Shown here: positions 32,949 through 44,223 of the stretch, one piece after another
How positions within the stretch are numbered: the first letter of the stretch is position 1
How the letters are laid out: each line of letters opens with the position of its first letter
NCBI GenBank assembly: GCA_002573585.1
Contig: PDNB01000092.1
Span: forward strand, 1-64,000
Origin: Helicocarpus griseus UAMH5409
Taxonomy: Eukaryota; Ascomycota; Eurotiomycetes; Onygenales; Ajellomycetaceae
Length of the DNA: 64,000 nt
Direction of reading: 5' to 3'
Position numbers and translations under genes: made by a program
The notes under the pieces: generated by a model
The model's input: the letters and a program-made list of their open reading frames with translations, nothing else
What the model was told of the DNA's origin: nothing
Databases searched by the model: none

Positions 32949-34617
32949 TCAAAAAATCCCGGGGATGATCCTCCACCTGACTTTACCACAGTATTCTTCC
33001 CAAGCTTTGCCGTACTTCGTCGCACATCGCCGTTCGTCTCGATAGCATCTGTGGACGAGAATTGTTGTCATAAATATAGCGTATGTCCACGGAAGCAGAT
33101 GTGTGAACCCGCAGGTTGCACACATGGCGTACGACATTATCAGATCCCCTAAATAATTCGCGTGACGGACAATACCCCACCATCCTGTCACAGAGAAGGT
33201 AAAAAGTAACGGTTTAGTGGCGGTTTCGCCGTAAGGTGTGACAAAAACGAAGCAAAAAAAACATACCGGAATATAGAATGATAGATTTATGTGTCGAGCC
33301 ATCCGTAGTCTTATACTCACCCCGGATATACTCCGGAGATTTTCCCCAGATTAAGCATTTGCCTTGAGTACCACGTACCAGATACTTTTGGTGGTTTGCA
33401 GATCGGAATAGAACGTATCCCCCAAGACCGGCGCTCAAAATTATAGCAGCAGTGATAGGAGAAAGAGAGATTGGGTGGACTGCTAAAAATTGGGGTTGTA
33501 GGGTGTATATTGTGGGGAGCCAGGCGGCGGAGCCCCAGGCCAGATAAAATCCGACATGATCATGGGCCATATCGATGGTCTTAAGGTACCTATTTCAGGG
33601 GATTCTTAGTAGGTGTGTGTTTTTCGTTTACTTCTTGTGAACAAACGTACCACGCTTCGTTGAAGAAAAAATCTATGATGTAAACTAGGTGAAGGATATC
33701 GGCGATGAGGATGGAGTTCGTAATGTAACCGTGACGGTAATATTGTAGCGCAGTAAAGGATGCGTCACTAATGTCTCAGTTAGGTCACAGACCTTACTTC
33801 TAGAGAAATCCAATGTGATGGGGCAAGCATGGCTGCTATCTCACATCAATATCCAGCCAATGATGCCAGGACGGCCATTGTTGAAAAGCTTGAAATCCCA
33901 AGACTGGCCGAAGCGCGGGTTGAGCTCAATTCCCATGTAGATATCATACAGTGTAGATCCTGTGTATGTGTCAACAATGAAATCTAAATAGAAAGAGGAC
34001 ATATTCTAACCGCTGAATTTTCTATCCTTTGGGTGAGATGACCATGTATGGGCTTTGACGTACAAAGCTAGGGTAAGAAACAAGCCGTATATGTTGAACA
34101 TTGCGATGAATGAGGCCCAATTCGCAGCTACGAACGTTGAAGCAAAGCTTCCCCTGTAAAAGCTGATGGCAACGAATGACAGCGCAGTTACAAAGGACGC
34201 CAAAAGTCCGTTAATTTTGTACTTCAAGACATGCCCGGCAGGCGTTGGTTGTCCTTCATGTGTCGATCCCGGTAGAAAAGTGTAGAGTAGGGCTTGAAAG
34301 AGCAGCCATGCGCCGTAGACCAGAGCAGTTTGCATGTTGGGAGCGGGAGTATATCGTCGGAAAAATGAGAAAAAGCCTTCGGTTTTGAGCGCCATGACGG
34401 CCGATAGCAGCGAGCCGTCAAAATGTTGTAGTGCCGCGTACCAGAATATTACGACGTTGGGACATATAGCCATTATTGCAAGAGATATTGCAGCTCGAAG
34501 TCGAGGCGGGTCGTTTCGCCTTCCCCATGACGGAATAGCGTCCTTTGAGATCCGCTGAAGTTTGTAGCTCGTCTGCTCGGAATGACAAGGAGCAGCATTC
34601 GAAATGATCTCCTCCAT
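32949..34617 (-). CDS. Sterol delta-7 reductase (DHCR7/DWF5-like)
   Basis: Five exons: 34011-34617, 33845-33959, 33651-33767, 33267-33589 and 32949-33184; 1398 nt, 465 aa. It is a polytopic ER membrane enzyme of the ERG4/ERG24/DHCR7 family, which reduces sterol double bonds with NADPH. The assembled protein matches the delta-7 branch rather than Erg24 or Erg4: GIELNPRFG, WDFKLFNNGRPGI, FFFNEAWYL with DMAHDHVGFYLAWG, NHQKYLVRG with CLIWGKSP, WWGIVRHANYLGDL, THLLPWTYAIF and VHRCYRDERRCATKYGKAW, and the C-terminus WRIIPGIF. The first exon carries about four membrane helices with AAISLAIMAICPNVVIFWY. Length is near the family norm (430-475). Delta-7 reductases saturate C7=C8, which ergosterol retains, so the substrate is uncertain; a side path from ergosterol precursors or imported sterols is possible. 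Every exon phase agrees and there is no stop. Confidence 0.88.
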
Positions 34618-35598
34618 CTTTTCAGATATATAGCTGGAAAATATTCAAGTTGGCAACAATATATAGCAAGATGTTTAAAAAATGCGAACGAAACTAAATA
34701 GAACAAATCCAAAAGGAACTATCGCGTATCCCAAACAGACAAAATGCAGACGAGCAAGCCCTTATACGTCGAAAGCGAATCAAGAAGCAAATCAATTCAT
34801 CCAGCGAAAGGCACAATGTGTGGTGGGACAACAGATTTCGTCTCGTGGCCAAGGCATTCAACCTGGTTCATAGCCGAATGTCAAGCTGCAGGTTCAGCAG
34901 CTTAGCGTCTTTCTGATATTTTCCAGCCTGCATCAATCTCCGCGGTTGTCCGCCAAACAGCCAGCCACAAGCCATGATCTCGGCATTTGAAGCGCTGTCT
35001 TTTCTGATAATTGAGGCTCATTCGCTGCAGACGACTGCAGATCAGTAGTGAGCGGCCATTGGTCGCTGGCCAGCGGCAGGGTCAAGCTGCCCAACACTGG
35101 TAAGTTACTGCGTCTGTTATTCAGCTGTGCATCGGTGATGATTGGAATCGCGAAAAGATTAGTAGGAGAGCAATAAGTGCCAGGATTCCTTCGGAGCTCC
35201 AAGAAAAGAAGCTTGCCGTAATACTAATCCTCAAAGCAACATCACGCCTTTTATTAAAATTTTAGATGAATATCACGATTCTGGTACACTATTATGTCTT
35301 TGGATGAAGTTTGTTGGCTGGTTTGGGCGGTTGCATTAGCAGTAAGTAGCATTGGGTGGAGGTGGTTAGTCTAGTCACGTGATATCAGAGCTTCCTTCGA
35401 CCGCGAAGAATGAGAGCGCATCTGATACGACATCAACATAGAAATACGACAAGCTACCAGTGACAGTGTCCTCGGGGCTCTAAAGGATACAAGGATACAC
35501 GAATCGCATATCATATCATATATTGAGTCATTCTCGTCATTCACGCTCTCATTTCCGCTAGCCTCGTTTTAGACATCTCGCGCAGGGACTCACGCAAG
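34618..35598. other. Divergent intergenic region, no gene seen
   Basis: Shared upstream region of the sterol reductase (-) and PRP4 (+). It contains GTCACGTGAT at 35374-35383, about 220 nt upstream of PRP4. The minus-strand 89-codon frame at 34933 has no support. Confidence 0.55.
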
Positions 35599-37475
35599 AT
35601 GCATCCCGCAAGGCGGGCATACGTTGAGGATGCCCCGGAGGTATGTTGGACCCGTCTCTTTCCTCGGCTCTCCATTGCTTAAGAGACATCACGCTGGCAT
35701 GAACGTATTCACAAAATTGCCTCTGCAAAAGGGCCTGCTTACCCAATCCGTTACCTTGAAACGCCCCAGCTGATATGCCCTATGTCTCTTGGAATAGGAC
35801 ACAGATATGGGAGTTGATCTCAGCAATATTCGTAAGTGTTTGCGATGACGACTTTTGACATTTCCGAACTCTTCTGTTACCGGTAAACTAACGATACCCT
35901 TTTAAAACTTCAGCTGTGGACCGAGACCATGATATGCCCGCTACGGCCGCAGGGATTCCCCCGGAGAAAGCCTCTGCCATTCTCTCCCAATTTTCCCGTC
36001 GAAGAAGAGCTGCAGCAATTGCGGTACCCACAGATGATGGTCGAGTTCGGGCTAGACTACGCGAGTTTGGACAGCCCATTACCCTGTTCGGCGAAGACTC
36101 TACGGATAGACGAGACCGCTTACGTGAACTATTAACGGACCTCGAGGAACAAAAAGAAGCTGCTGGAGTTGCTGCTGGTGAAGAAGGGGAGGATGTATCA
36201 ATGAAAGAGGAAGAGGAAGAGGAAGCTGAGGAGGAAGGCGAGGAGGAATTCTACACTGAGGGTGGTTCAGAACTACTGGAGGCCCGGAAGAGAATCGCTA
36301 GATATTCGATACCGCGTGCAAAGGCCAGGATTGAACGGCAAAAAGAGGAATCGACTATTCCACTCCGGACGCACATTAAGCATCGCAAAGCGATCAAAGA
36401 GAAATTACAGAATTTCGATCTTTACGGCTCCCAAATTGCCGGCGACCGGCCAGTCAGCATCGCCCGGTTTGCTCCAGACGGCCAGATTCTAGCAGCTGGA
36501 AATTGGGGTGGAGGGATAAAATTACTCAATGTTCCAAATTTAGAAGAAAAGATTACATTACGGGGTCATACGGACCGCGTTGGCGGTATTTCGTGGTTCC
36601 CAGGCGCTACGAAACCCGAAGCCAACGTATCTGAATCGTCCGTCAACCTTGCATCTGGAGGTGGTGAAGGGAATGTTCACCTTTGGTCTCTCAATCAAGA
36701 TACGCCGGTGACTACACTATCGGGCCACTCAGGCCGTGTTTGTCGTGTGGAGTTTCACCCGTCTGGTGACTATCTAGCCTCTGCTTCATACGATACCACT
36801 TGGCGACTTTGGGATGTTGCCACCAGCACTGAACTTCTCCTGCAAGAGGGCCACTCCCGGGAGGTATACTCATTAGCATTCAATTTGGATGGTTCTCTTC
36901 TAGCCAGCGGCGGCCTTGATAGCTACGGACGAATCTGGGATCTACGTACCGGCCGAACAGTAATGATCCTGGAGGGACATATCCGAGAAATCTATGGTTT
37001 GGATTGGGGAGCAGACGGATACCGCGTACTCTCGGCCTCTGGTGATGGCTGGGTCAAATGCTGGGATATCAGACAGGTGCGATGTACAGGTGGGGTAGGG
37101 GCTCACCGCGGCGTTGTCTCAGACCTCAGGTGGTATAAAGGAACTGAGACAGCATCTTCATACCTCCCATCCGTTCCACTGCAAGACCAGAATGGCAGTG
37201 CAATTGACAGCCCCGCGACACCTTCGGCACCAGTTCTTGACCAATCACCAGCAGCCCCGTCTCAACCAGTGCAGCCGAAGAAGTCGGGCACGTTTTTCGT
37301 CTCCAGTGGCTTTGATAAGAACGTCAATGTCTTCAGCGCTGACGACTGGTCACTCGTCAAGTCATTGAGCGGGCACTCTGGAAACGTGCTTAGTGTCGAT
37401 GTTAGCGATGATGTGAAGTGGATTGCTAGCTGCGGTCACGATCGGACGGTGAAACTCTGGGGAATCGACGTATGA
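35599..37475 (+). CDS. PRP4: U4/U6 snRNP protein Prp4
   Basis: Three exons: 35599-35640 (42 nt), 35798-35831 (34 nt) and 35914-37475; 545 aa. Prp4 is a WD40 component of the U4/U6 di-snRNP, needed for tri-snRNP assembly and pre-mRNA splicing in the nucleus. The start MHPARRAYVEDAPE-DTDMGVDLSNIP is restored by splicing. Residues about 40-90 carry the PRP4/SFM domain (RVRARLREFGQPITLFGEDSTDRRDRLRELL), then a glutamate-rich run (about 115-135, GAA/GAG repeats), then seven WD repeats (for example ITLRGHTDRVGGISW, TTLSGHSGRVCRVEF, LLQEGHSREVYSLAF, KSLSGHSGNVLSVDV). A low-complexity Pro/Ser/Gln loop sits between blades 6 and 7. The protein ends in DRTVKLWGIDV. Confidence 0.95.
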
Positions 37476-38393
37476 TCTACCGGAAATGCTGAAGGGATAG
37501 CCTTCCAACACATTGTTCGTAGGGGTCATCAATCAACCCGCCCCCGACTCGGTTCAAACAGAACCGTAGACCGTTAGACTTGGCTGCAACAGCAATTTGA
37601 CCTAGCGTCAGCAATTCAAGCTGCAAAGTTTCGCGCATCTGCTGGTCACCTGTCGCTAAGGTGCGCTTTTTCAGCATCTAGCCATTCGCCACTTGAGAGA
37701 TTAGTTCGACGCATCATCCAGGTGTTTCATACTCGTCCTTGGACTTCATCTACTTCATTCCCTTCTCAACGCCGATGATAACTGTCATGCGGACCATGCT
37801 GCGATTTCAGAGAACAAAGAACATTACGAAAAGGAAATGACAAGCCAAAGGCGATGATTGTGGGGTTTCCTGAGTCAGGGTCTATTTGCCTCACCCATTG
37901 CCATTATGCTATAAACAACCAAGACTGCACCTGGCTTCTGGTTTTAGTAGATGTCACTTGAGTTAGAGTTCGAAGCAACGAGCATGGGGTAACAATGAAG
38001 TCCCTACTTGATCCATTAGTGCATATATGTACTACACATATAATGAAATGAGCTCATGAATGGAATGATTTTGAATCTTCTTTTTGTCCGTGTGGCAGAC
38101 GCAGGATAAATGTAGAGTAGGAAAGTACCATCAAGTAGGAGATCGTTATAAAGCTCGTCTTTGCCTAGTCTTTGTGACGCTGAAGTAATATATATCGCTG
38201 AACCTCGCCTATATATAGAAAGGGTATTTATCATGTAAAGGGAAGCAATTCGTGATATTGCAATGTATGAATAAACACATAAAGCGAACACACATACATA
38301 AATGCCGTGTTGAAATAACAGACAATTAGGAGTCTATACACATCACTCAAGAAAAGGAAGAAATAAAAAAAGGCCAAATAACCCCCACCCACT
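37476..38393. other. Convergent 3' region, no gene seen
   Basis: Lies between the stops of PRP4 (+) and the arrestin-like gene (-). It should hold the two 3' UTRs; AT-rich from 38000 on. Confidence 0.6.
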
Positions 38394-39635
38394 TCAGGGT
38401 TTATAAGCCGGCAAGTCCTCATCTGCATTCCTCCTCACACTCTTTTCAACAAAATCATATGCAGGCGCCTGCTCCCCCGCACCACTCATCTCTAAAATCG
38501 CATCACTCGGCGGCGGCCCTCTCGGCAAGTGCGCATACGTCGACCCCAAAATAATCAGTTGCGTTTGATTGGCCTCCACGGTCTTCCTGCAGCCCGCGCA
38601 CTCCACCTCAAACTTAGCCTGCAGGCTATAGCCGCGCTTGATGAGATGGCTCACAAAGGTGGGCGGTAGCGCGCCTGGAGATAGTAAGTTGAGTGGCGCG
38701 CTTACGTCAACTGGGTCAGCCTCGAGGGGAATATCGAGGCTGTGGCGGTGGGCAACGGTGAACTTATCAGTTTTGCTGCCGTCGTGGACGTTGCCGAAGG
38801 TTGAAGTGCCGCAATAGGAGGTGCGCATTTTCACGATTAGGATAAGGCTGCGTAGGCGGATTGGGGGGACGACGGGGGCGGTGGAGAGGGAGGGTTGATG
38901 GACGGCGCTGAGAGTCAATGGGATTGATTGGCCCGTGATTATCTTGCTGGGGAGCCTGGCAATTATTTTGAAGCTTGAGCTGGGGAGTTTATCGCGGGAG
39001 CTGAAAAAGGAGAGTACTTTTTCTTTTCGGGTTGGTTCGTAGTTTTCGTATTCCGGGAGGATCTTCTTGCTATAGACGATCCAGGTGGCTGGGTGGGTTG
39101 ATAACTTTATATTTGGAATTGCTTCTGATCGATGAGGACTGAAAGTTAATGCTCTCTCTGCCTCTAGCCGTCCTGATGATAAACTGAAGGATGTCGGTCG
39201 ACAAAGCTCTGCTACTAGCTTATATTTTACGCGGCAGTACGCTTCGTGGGACGTGAGGAAATCTGTTTCGTAAAGAAACGTAGGGGGAAGCGAACCTCCA
39301 CCGCTATTACAGAAGCTTTTATTATTCCCAAGGTTGTATCGTTTGTTAGTCGATTTTTCGGGAAAGACGAATCGGAACGGCCATTCGAGGCGTTTTGATG
39401 CAGAGAAAGTATAGTTTCCGCTGAATAGTTGTTCGGTATAGAGGAAAAGCTGGACCCGATCGTCATAGGGACCCCCCTCCATTGTTCTGAATTTGGTCGA
39501 AGCTTTACCCGAGAATCTAATGGTCACTCTTTCTATCGATTCATCTTGTTGTGAATCTAGTGTGACTTTGCCCTGGATGATGGAGCCGGGCGACCAGACT
39601 TTTGGAGGATTGTCAAGTTCAATACGTAATGTCAT
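38394..39635 (-). CDS. Arrestin-domain protein (alpha-arrestin-like)
   Basis: Single exon, 413 aa from the ATG at 39635 (MTLRIELDNPPKVWSPGSII); the open frame continues 12 codons upstream without another ATG. The N-terminal arrestin fold is clear: VWSPGSIIQGKVTLDSQQDE, then a beta-rich segment with WPFRFVFPEKS. The C-terminal arrestin half is around IIARLPSKIITGQSIPLTLSAV and continues to LDIPLEADPVDVSAPLNL and LIKRGYSLQAKFEVECAGC. The last 30 residues are polar (DEDLPAYKP) with a single PAY-type tyrosine but no PPxY motif. Fungal alpha-arrestins link Rsp5 ubiquitin ligase to membrane cargo through PPxY; its absence here suggests a different partner or regulation. Two cysteines (CAGC) lie near the end. 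Confidence 0.85.
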   Translation of the reverse strand: MTLRIELDNPPKVWSPGSIIQGKVTLDSQQDESIERVTIRFSGKASTKFRTMEGGPYDDRVQLFLYTEQLFSGNYTFSASKRLEWPFRFVFPEKSTNKRYNLGNNKSFCNSGGGSLPPTFLYETDFLTSHEAYCRVKYKLVAELCRPTSFSLSSGRLEAERALTFSPHRSEAIPNIKLSTHPATWIVYSKKILPEYENYEPTRKEKVLSFFSSRDKLPSSSFKIIARLPSKIITGQSIPLTLSAVHQPSLSTAPVVPPIRLRSLILIVKMRTSYCGTSTFGNVHDGSKTDKFTVAHRHSLDIPLEADPVDVSAPLNLLSPGALPPTFVSHLIKRGYSLQAKFEVECAGCRKTVEANQTQLIILGSTYAHLPRGPPPSDAILEMSGAGEQAPAYDFVEKSVRRNADEDLPAYKP

Positions 39636-40962
39636 GTTTGGCGAGCAGTTCGGCGACGACCCCGTGGACAATGGTTGAAAGTTTCGAGCCGCGTAAATTT
39701 TGACAGGCCTTTGGAATCACGCAAGGGAACGCCGTCGGGAACGTTCACGTCGAGATTAACAACAAATCCCCGCAGTATCTAGTATAACCGCAAAGTTTTG
39801 TGATATCTCCAAATCGAAATCAGAAGGTTTGGAGTTATTTTAGTGCACCCCGATGGTCTATCTCGATGGCTGGTTTCAATCACGCAAAGTCTTGGTTTTG
39901 CAAATTCACGAACAATATCGTGAGTAAATTATATTCGAAAAGGAAAGGCTATGACGCCTCCGCTTTGATTGATCTCTCGATTTACCGCACGCAGTAAATA
40001 GCGAAAATAATTCCCAGGAAAACTGGCAATTGGATGAAAATGCTGAAATGATATCAAGAGGGGGAAGTATTCCTTTTTGAAGTATGTAACAAGGTACATA
40101 AGTTTTGTAAACCAATATATCAAGGGAAGGCTGAAGTATAGAACTTAGCGGGGCATCAGCGAAGGATATATGGGTTATTCGAAGCAGTCAATAATGAACT
40201 TCTTCCACAGGGCTGAAGTGACGATCATATATACCCACCGACGCCTAGTTTCACCGCCCCCTCCCTAGAAAACAATAATAACAACAATGTTTCCGGGATC
40301 CAGCGACATGGCTTGGTGGTCTGTCGTGTGAGTCGTGACGTCCCTGATGAGGCACGATCGGGAGAAGGGAGGCGGGAGCAGACGTGGCGGTGCAGTCTAG
40401 CCCCAGAGTGAGATATGAGGCATTTATTTGATGACGGAATCCCTGTTAGCCGCTATGCAGGCCAAATGTTCGCACATGAGACTCTCTTGGTGTCACATTG
40501 CTAACACTTCTTTGTGCACGAAGGAAGCGTTTTCACCTACCATCGTGGTCAATAATTGGGAGGAAATATCGTGTCCGGGGAAGTTGGAAAGAGTGGTTGA
40601 GATAAGGTTTCGGGCCGTGTTGGCGCCGGAGGAAGTATTTTAGCCGAGGCTTGGGGAGAAGCCCGAAGGGGATGATGCTATCTAGATCTAGAAGTACTGT
40701 CGTTTATGGATTCCAAGTCGCATGAGCCCTGGACTCTCTCGAGAAACTCAATTCCAATTAGAGAAATGATATGGTTGTATAAGGCTAGATATCGTCAATC
40801 ATCACCGCATTTCCTCTCCTTAACATGATACATACAATATGCAACTGAAATCCATGAACAAGGAACCATCTATCCAAACTCCGAAAAGAGCTAAAACAGA
40901 AAATCAAAAAAACGAGACAAAAGTCAGAGACAGATATAAAATAGCTATATCAATGCAATATA
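39636..40962. other. Intergenic, no gene seen
   Basis: Promoter of the arrestin-like gene and 3' flank of the F-box gene. Short frames only (at most 71 codons). A C-rich dinucleotide-poor part at 40240-40290 resembles a promoter start region on the plus strand, but no gene follows. Confidence 0.5.
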
Positions 40963-42452
40963 TCAAGCCAACCACCCGTCCTCCCCCTCACAATTCTGAC
41001 AACCAATACTAATCCTCGCCCCCTCCCACACCACCACCCAATCCTCCGTCTGATGCGGCACCACCCCACGAATCCGCATCTCATTCCTCGCCGCCTCAAA
41101 CCAAATCTCCCGCACCGGAGGAGGCCTTGTACTCTCCTCCCCACTCCCATACACCATCAACGCCTTCTCATCGTTCCGACTCGCATCCCAATCCGCCTGC
41201 ATGTTGCGCATAAACTCCTTACGCATGCTGCGCTGGTTATTCCCCCCGCCCTTCTCCGCGGCAAAAAATTCACCAATGCGGCCTAGACCGGAGGTGGTCA
41301 GCAGCATGCTGATCCACGGATCGCAGGAGGTGTGGAATGGGGGCTCCGGGGAGAGGGTGAAGCGCAGGTAGGAGACGAGGAGGTGGATACAGTGATGGGT
41401 GGAGAGGAAGGTGCGGGTGTTGGTGAAGGGAGGCGTTTTTACGATTTCGGCTTGTAGTTTGCGGAACATTAGAGAGCGGTCGACGGGTTGGATGGGGACG
41501 GGGAGGCGGCCGGCTTCGTAGGTGGCATACAGGTCGGATTGGAGCGTGAGGCGGGCGTGTGCGTAGGTTTCGAGAAAGAAGAGGGTGTAGAACCTAGGAG
41601 GGGTAATTCTTAGAGTTTGGATGACTTGAAGAGAGATATGATGGGCGGGAAACTCCAATACGTACATAAGAGGCGTGAGCTTGAATTGTAATCGTGCTAT
41701 CCCGAGCTCATGGCAAGCTTCCATGTCCCTTTTCGAGGCGAAGAGGGATTTATGAGCGGGGTCACTCTGCAAATATCTATCCAACACCCTATCCGCAAGA
41801 TAGTATGCCAATTTCGAACACACTTCCTGCCTCCGCCGCAAACTCCAGAGATACCGAAAAGTATATGCGTCCTTGACCCCATCTTCAAACTTGGGAGGCG
41901 GAAACAGGTCCGAAAGCAAAATCACATCATCCTCCGGTTCCCGGGTATACGTCCTTGCCTCGTCAATCGGAGACGGTAAACTCCCGTGCCTGCGAAACCG
42001 TAGGTATTCCCGCGCAATGGCCTGTTCGTGCATATCTATAAGCGTCGCAAAAGCTCTGGAGGCGAGTCTCAGGTGGCCCATATCCTGCAGCCGACAGCGG
42101 CCAAATATACTGATCTGCAGCTCGACTGGGAGCCGGTCCCAGCATGAACTAGTGCTAACTCTGTCGAGGGGTGGTTCATCATCACTATGCCCAAGGGCAA
42201 CGCAACTTGATGGTCAGTGATGCCAATATCCTATATGTGTAAGACGATTTTCCAAGTTATTTCTTCATGAAATTGGATGGGTTTTGCTGCTTTGCACCTC
42301 GCGATTACATACCATTGGTTTCTCTTCAGATATGCGGCTTTTGCTCTGTCGAGGGCCGCCCGGAATATCCGCGCCCGCATCTCTATGCTGGCGGGCATCG
42401 GCGCGGGAGTGAGCAGTGCGGAGTCGGCGGGGAGGGACGACGAGGTAAGCAT
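40963..42452 (-). CDS. F-box protein
   Basis: The main exon, open from 42205 to the stop at 40963, contains an F-box: SCWDRLPVELQISIFGRCRLQDMGHLRLASRAF. This frame has no ATG upstream of MGHLRL, and starting there would cut the F-box, so an upstream exon is needed. A consistent one is 42313-42452 (ATG at 42452, donor GTATGT) spliced to 42205 (acceptor ATCAAG), in phase, giving 460 aa. F-box proteins recruit targets to SCF ubiquitin ligases. After the F-box the protein is mostly helical with no leucine-rich or WD repeats visible, and it ends in an SIGCQNCEGEDGWLA tail. Target unknown. The second intron model is moderate; the F-box itself is clear. Confidence 0.75.
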
Positions 42453-42837
42453 GTATGTATGTATCCGCCATATCGGTAAGATTCTGTCTCACACGTGTAT
42501 GAAACTAGCTTCTTGGTCAAATTCTACGGTAACTATACGTATAGATCGGTATTATCTGTATTCTCGGCTCTATCTGTACGCAGCCTCGTGTAATGCAAAT
42601 TACGGGCGGGGATGGGATGGAAGCAGCAGTTCTGTACGTAGTACATATACCCAACTCCACGAACTACAACGGTAGAAGCCCATACGTCACACGGATATAA
42701 GAATTGGATATGCAAATGAAACTCGTAACACTCATTATCCATCCAATAATCGTCACACCTCACACAGAAGTCGTTATCGCCGTCAAAGGCCCTACAATTG
42801 GCCCATTCATTCCGTAGCCAGCATCCAGCAACGAAGC
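42453..42837. other. Intergenic, no gene seen
   Basis: Promoter of the F-box gene and 3' end of the next minus-strand gene. An ATGT microsatellite (TATGTATGTATG) starts at 42451 and a CACGTG is at 42492. Confidence 0.55.
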
Positions 42838-43500
42838 TCATGAAGAGCCACCATCACTCTTCCCAGGAACAGGCCTCAAATCACTCGACTTTCCATCCCA
42901 CATAAACGTGAACCCATCAACCACCTCCTTCTCCCCGTCCTCAAAATGTATCCGACAGGCCTCCGCTGCAAAGCTCTCCGTTGCATAGCCCCGCAGTCTT
43001 CGGGCATGCGATGGGAGTGAAACATGAAACGCCATCCCCCGAACTTCTGCAGTGGTTGGCCCATCAGTCAACGCAGGATGCGCTCCATATAACATGAGCT
43101 TGTATCCCACCACCTTTGCCCGGCGTAGGGCGAGGGGTCTTGCAACACCTATGGCCGTGGCGAGATTAGATTCATTGGTGAGTGTGCCGTAGAAGAAGTA
43201 CCACCCCGTTTTGGGTCTGGTATCCTGCCAGTCCACAGAGTACCAGCCGGTTGGAGCGTCGCATACGGATCTGATCGGGAGTGGGTCGGGGTGCGTTGAA
43301 TGTTCTGGACGTGTAGTCCCGGAACTTGAAGGATTGGCCTCTGTGGATTGAGCAAGCCAGTTACCTGAATACCAGCCTATGGGAGCGTAGCATACTCTTG
43401 GTCTGATTGGCAGCTCTCGAGTAGGGCTCGCTGGGTTGGGTTTCGGCAAATCCGACTTTCCGCTCTCTGAGGAGCTGGAATTTTTTGCTTCTTCAGGCAT
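42838..43500 (-). CDS. Gamma-glutamylcyclotransferase-like (AIG2-type) protein with N-terminal duplication
   Basis: Intronless, 220 aa. The C-terminal half (about 98-205) has the GGCT/AIG2 fold: WYFFYGTLTNESNLATAIG with the substrate-loop motif FYGTL (103-107), then KVVGYKLMLYGAH and EVRGMAFHVSLPSHARRLRGYATESF. The glutamate that acts as general acid/base in GGCT lies in a G-E-x-Y/W pattern; here the position is G-M-A-F, so catalysis is uncertain. Fungal AIG2-like proteins commonly show this variant. Before the fold lies a 95-residue region that repeats itself: LPIRPRVCYAPIGWYSGNW (30-48) and LPIRSVCDAPTGWYSVDW (74-91), and the fold's own TGWYFFYG resembles both. Partner and substrate unknown. 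Confidence 0.8.
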   Translation of the reverse strand: MPEEAKNSSSSESGKSDLPKPNPASPTRELPIRPRVCYAPIGWYSGNWLAQSTEANPSSSGTTRPEHSTHPDPLPIRSVCDAPTGWYSVDWQDTRPKTGWYFFYGTLTNESNLATAIGVARPLALRRAKVVGYKLMLYGAHPALTDGPTTAEVRGMAFHVSLPSHARRLRGYATESFAAEACRIHFEDGEKEVVDGFTFMWDGKSSDLRPVPGKSDGGSS

Positions 43501-44223
43501 ATCTGCTAGGTAAGCTCGGCAGGGAAAATGTCAAATAAGCAGTGAAGGAACAGTGGAATGAATAGTGTTTTGTAGCTTCGACCTTTTGCGCGGAAGATTG
43601 AGTAGACGCGGACTGTAGTCGGAATACTAAGCAAGTCGCCGCTGTATATGCAACATCATCCAGCAGTTGGCTGTCTTTATATAGAACCTGAATTATTCGC
43701 AGGTGTTTGTTTGGGGATGGGTTGTCATGGTCTCATGATGAATGGATGCGGCTATACGGAGTAGTAGTATGCCAGGGGATAATGCGCTGTCCATCCTCTC
43801 TTTATCCCGCTTGCCGCGGAAGGTATATTGAAGCATACCAAACTGTCTGCAAAGATAATGTGCAATTTTAGCCATTCCGACGTCCGCTACCTAGCAATCA
43901 AAGCCAAGACAAGCAAGCAGAGAATGCTCAGAGCAATGATACAAAAGAATGTCCTGTTTGTTCGGCGCAATGTTTTGGTTTGCGGCGTGTCCTGGCACTG
44001 ATTATGTCAGCAGATATTCGGGATATCAGAAAGTGACGCAACTCATCAATTCTCCGCGATCCATCACAATACAACCATCCTGTGCGGGCATATCGCGAAC
44101 CTATTTCCATGAAGAGAATCCATATCGGAATATACTACAGTTTGCCCAAGTTATTACCTCACATTGGCGATTGGAATTTTGCTTTCTTTCCTGCTGCCAG
44201 CTGGCTTGCTCGGCCTGCCAAAC
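43501..44223. other. Divergent intergenic region, no gene seen
   Basis: Between the GGCT-like gene (-) and JAC1 (+). It contains one TACGGAG word (43755). The open frame before JAC1 continues 60 nt upstream with no ATG. Confidence 0.55.
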
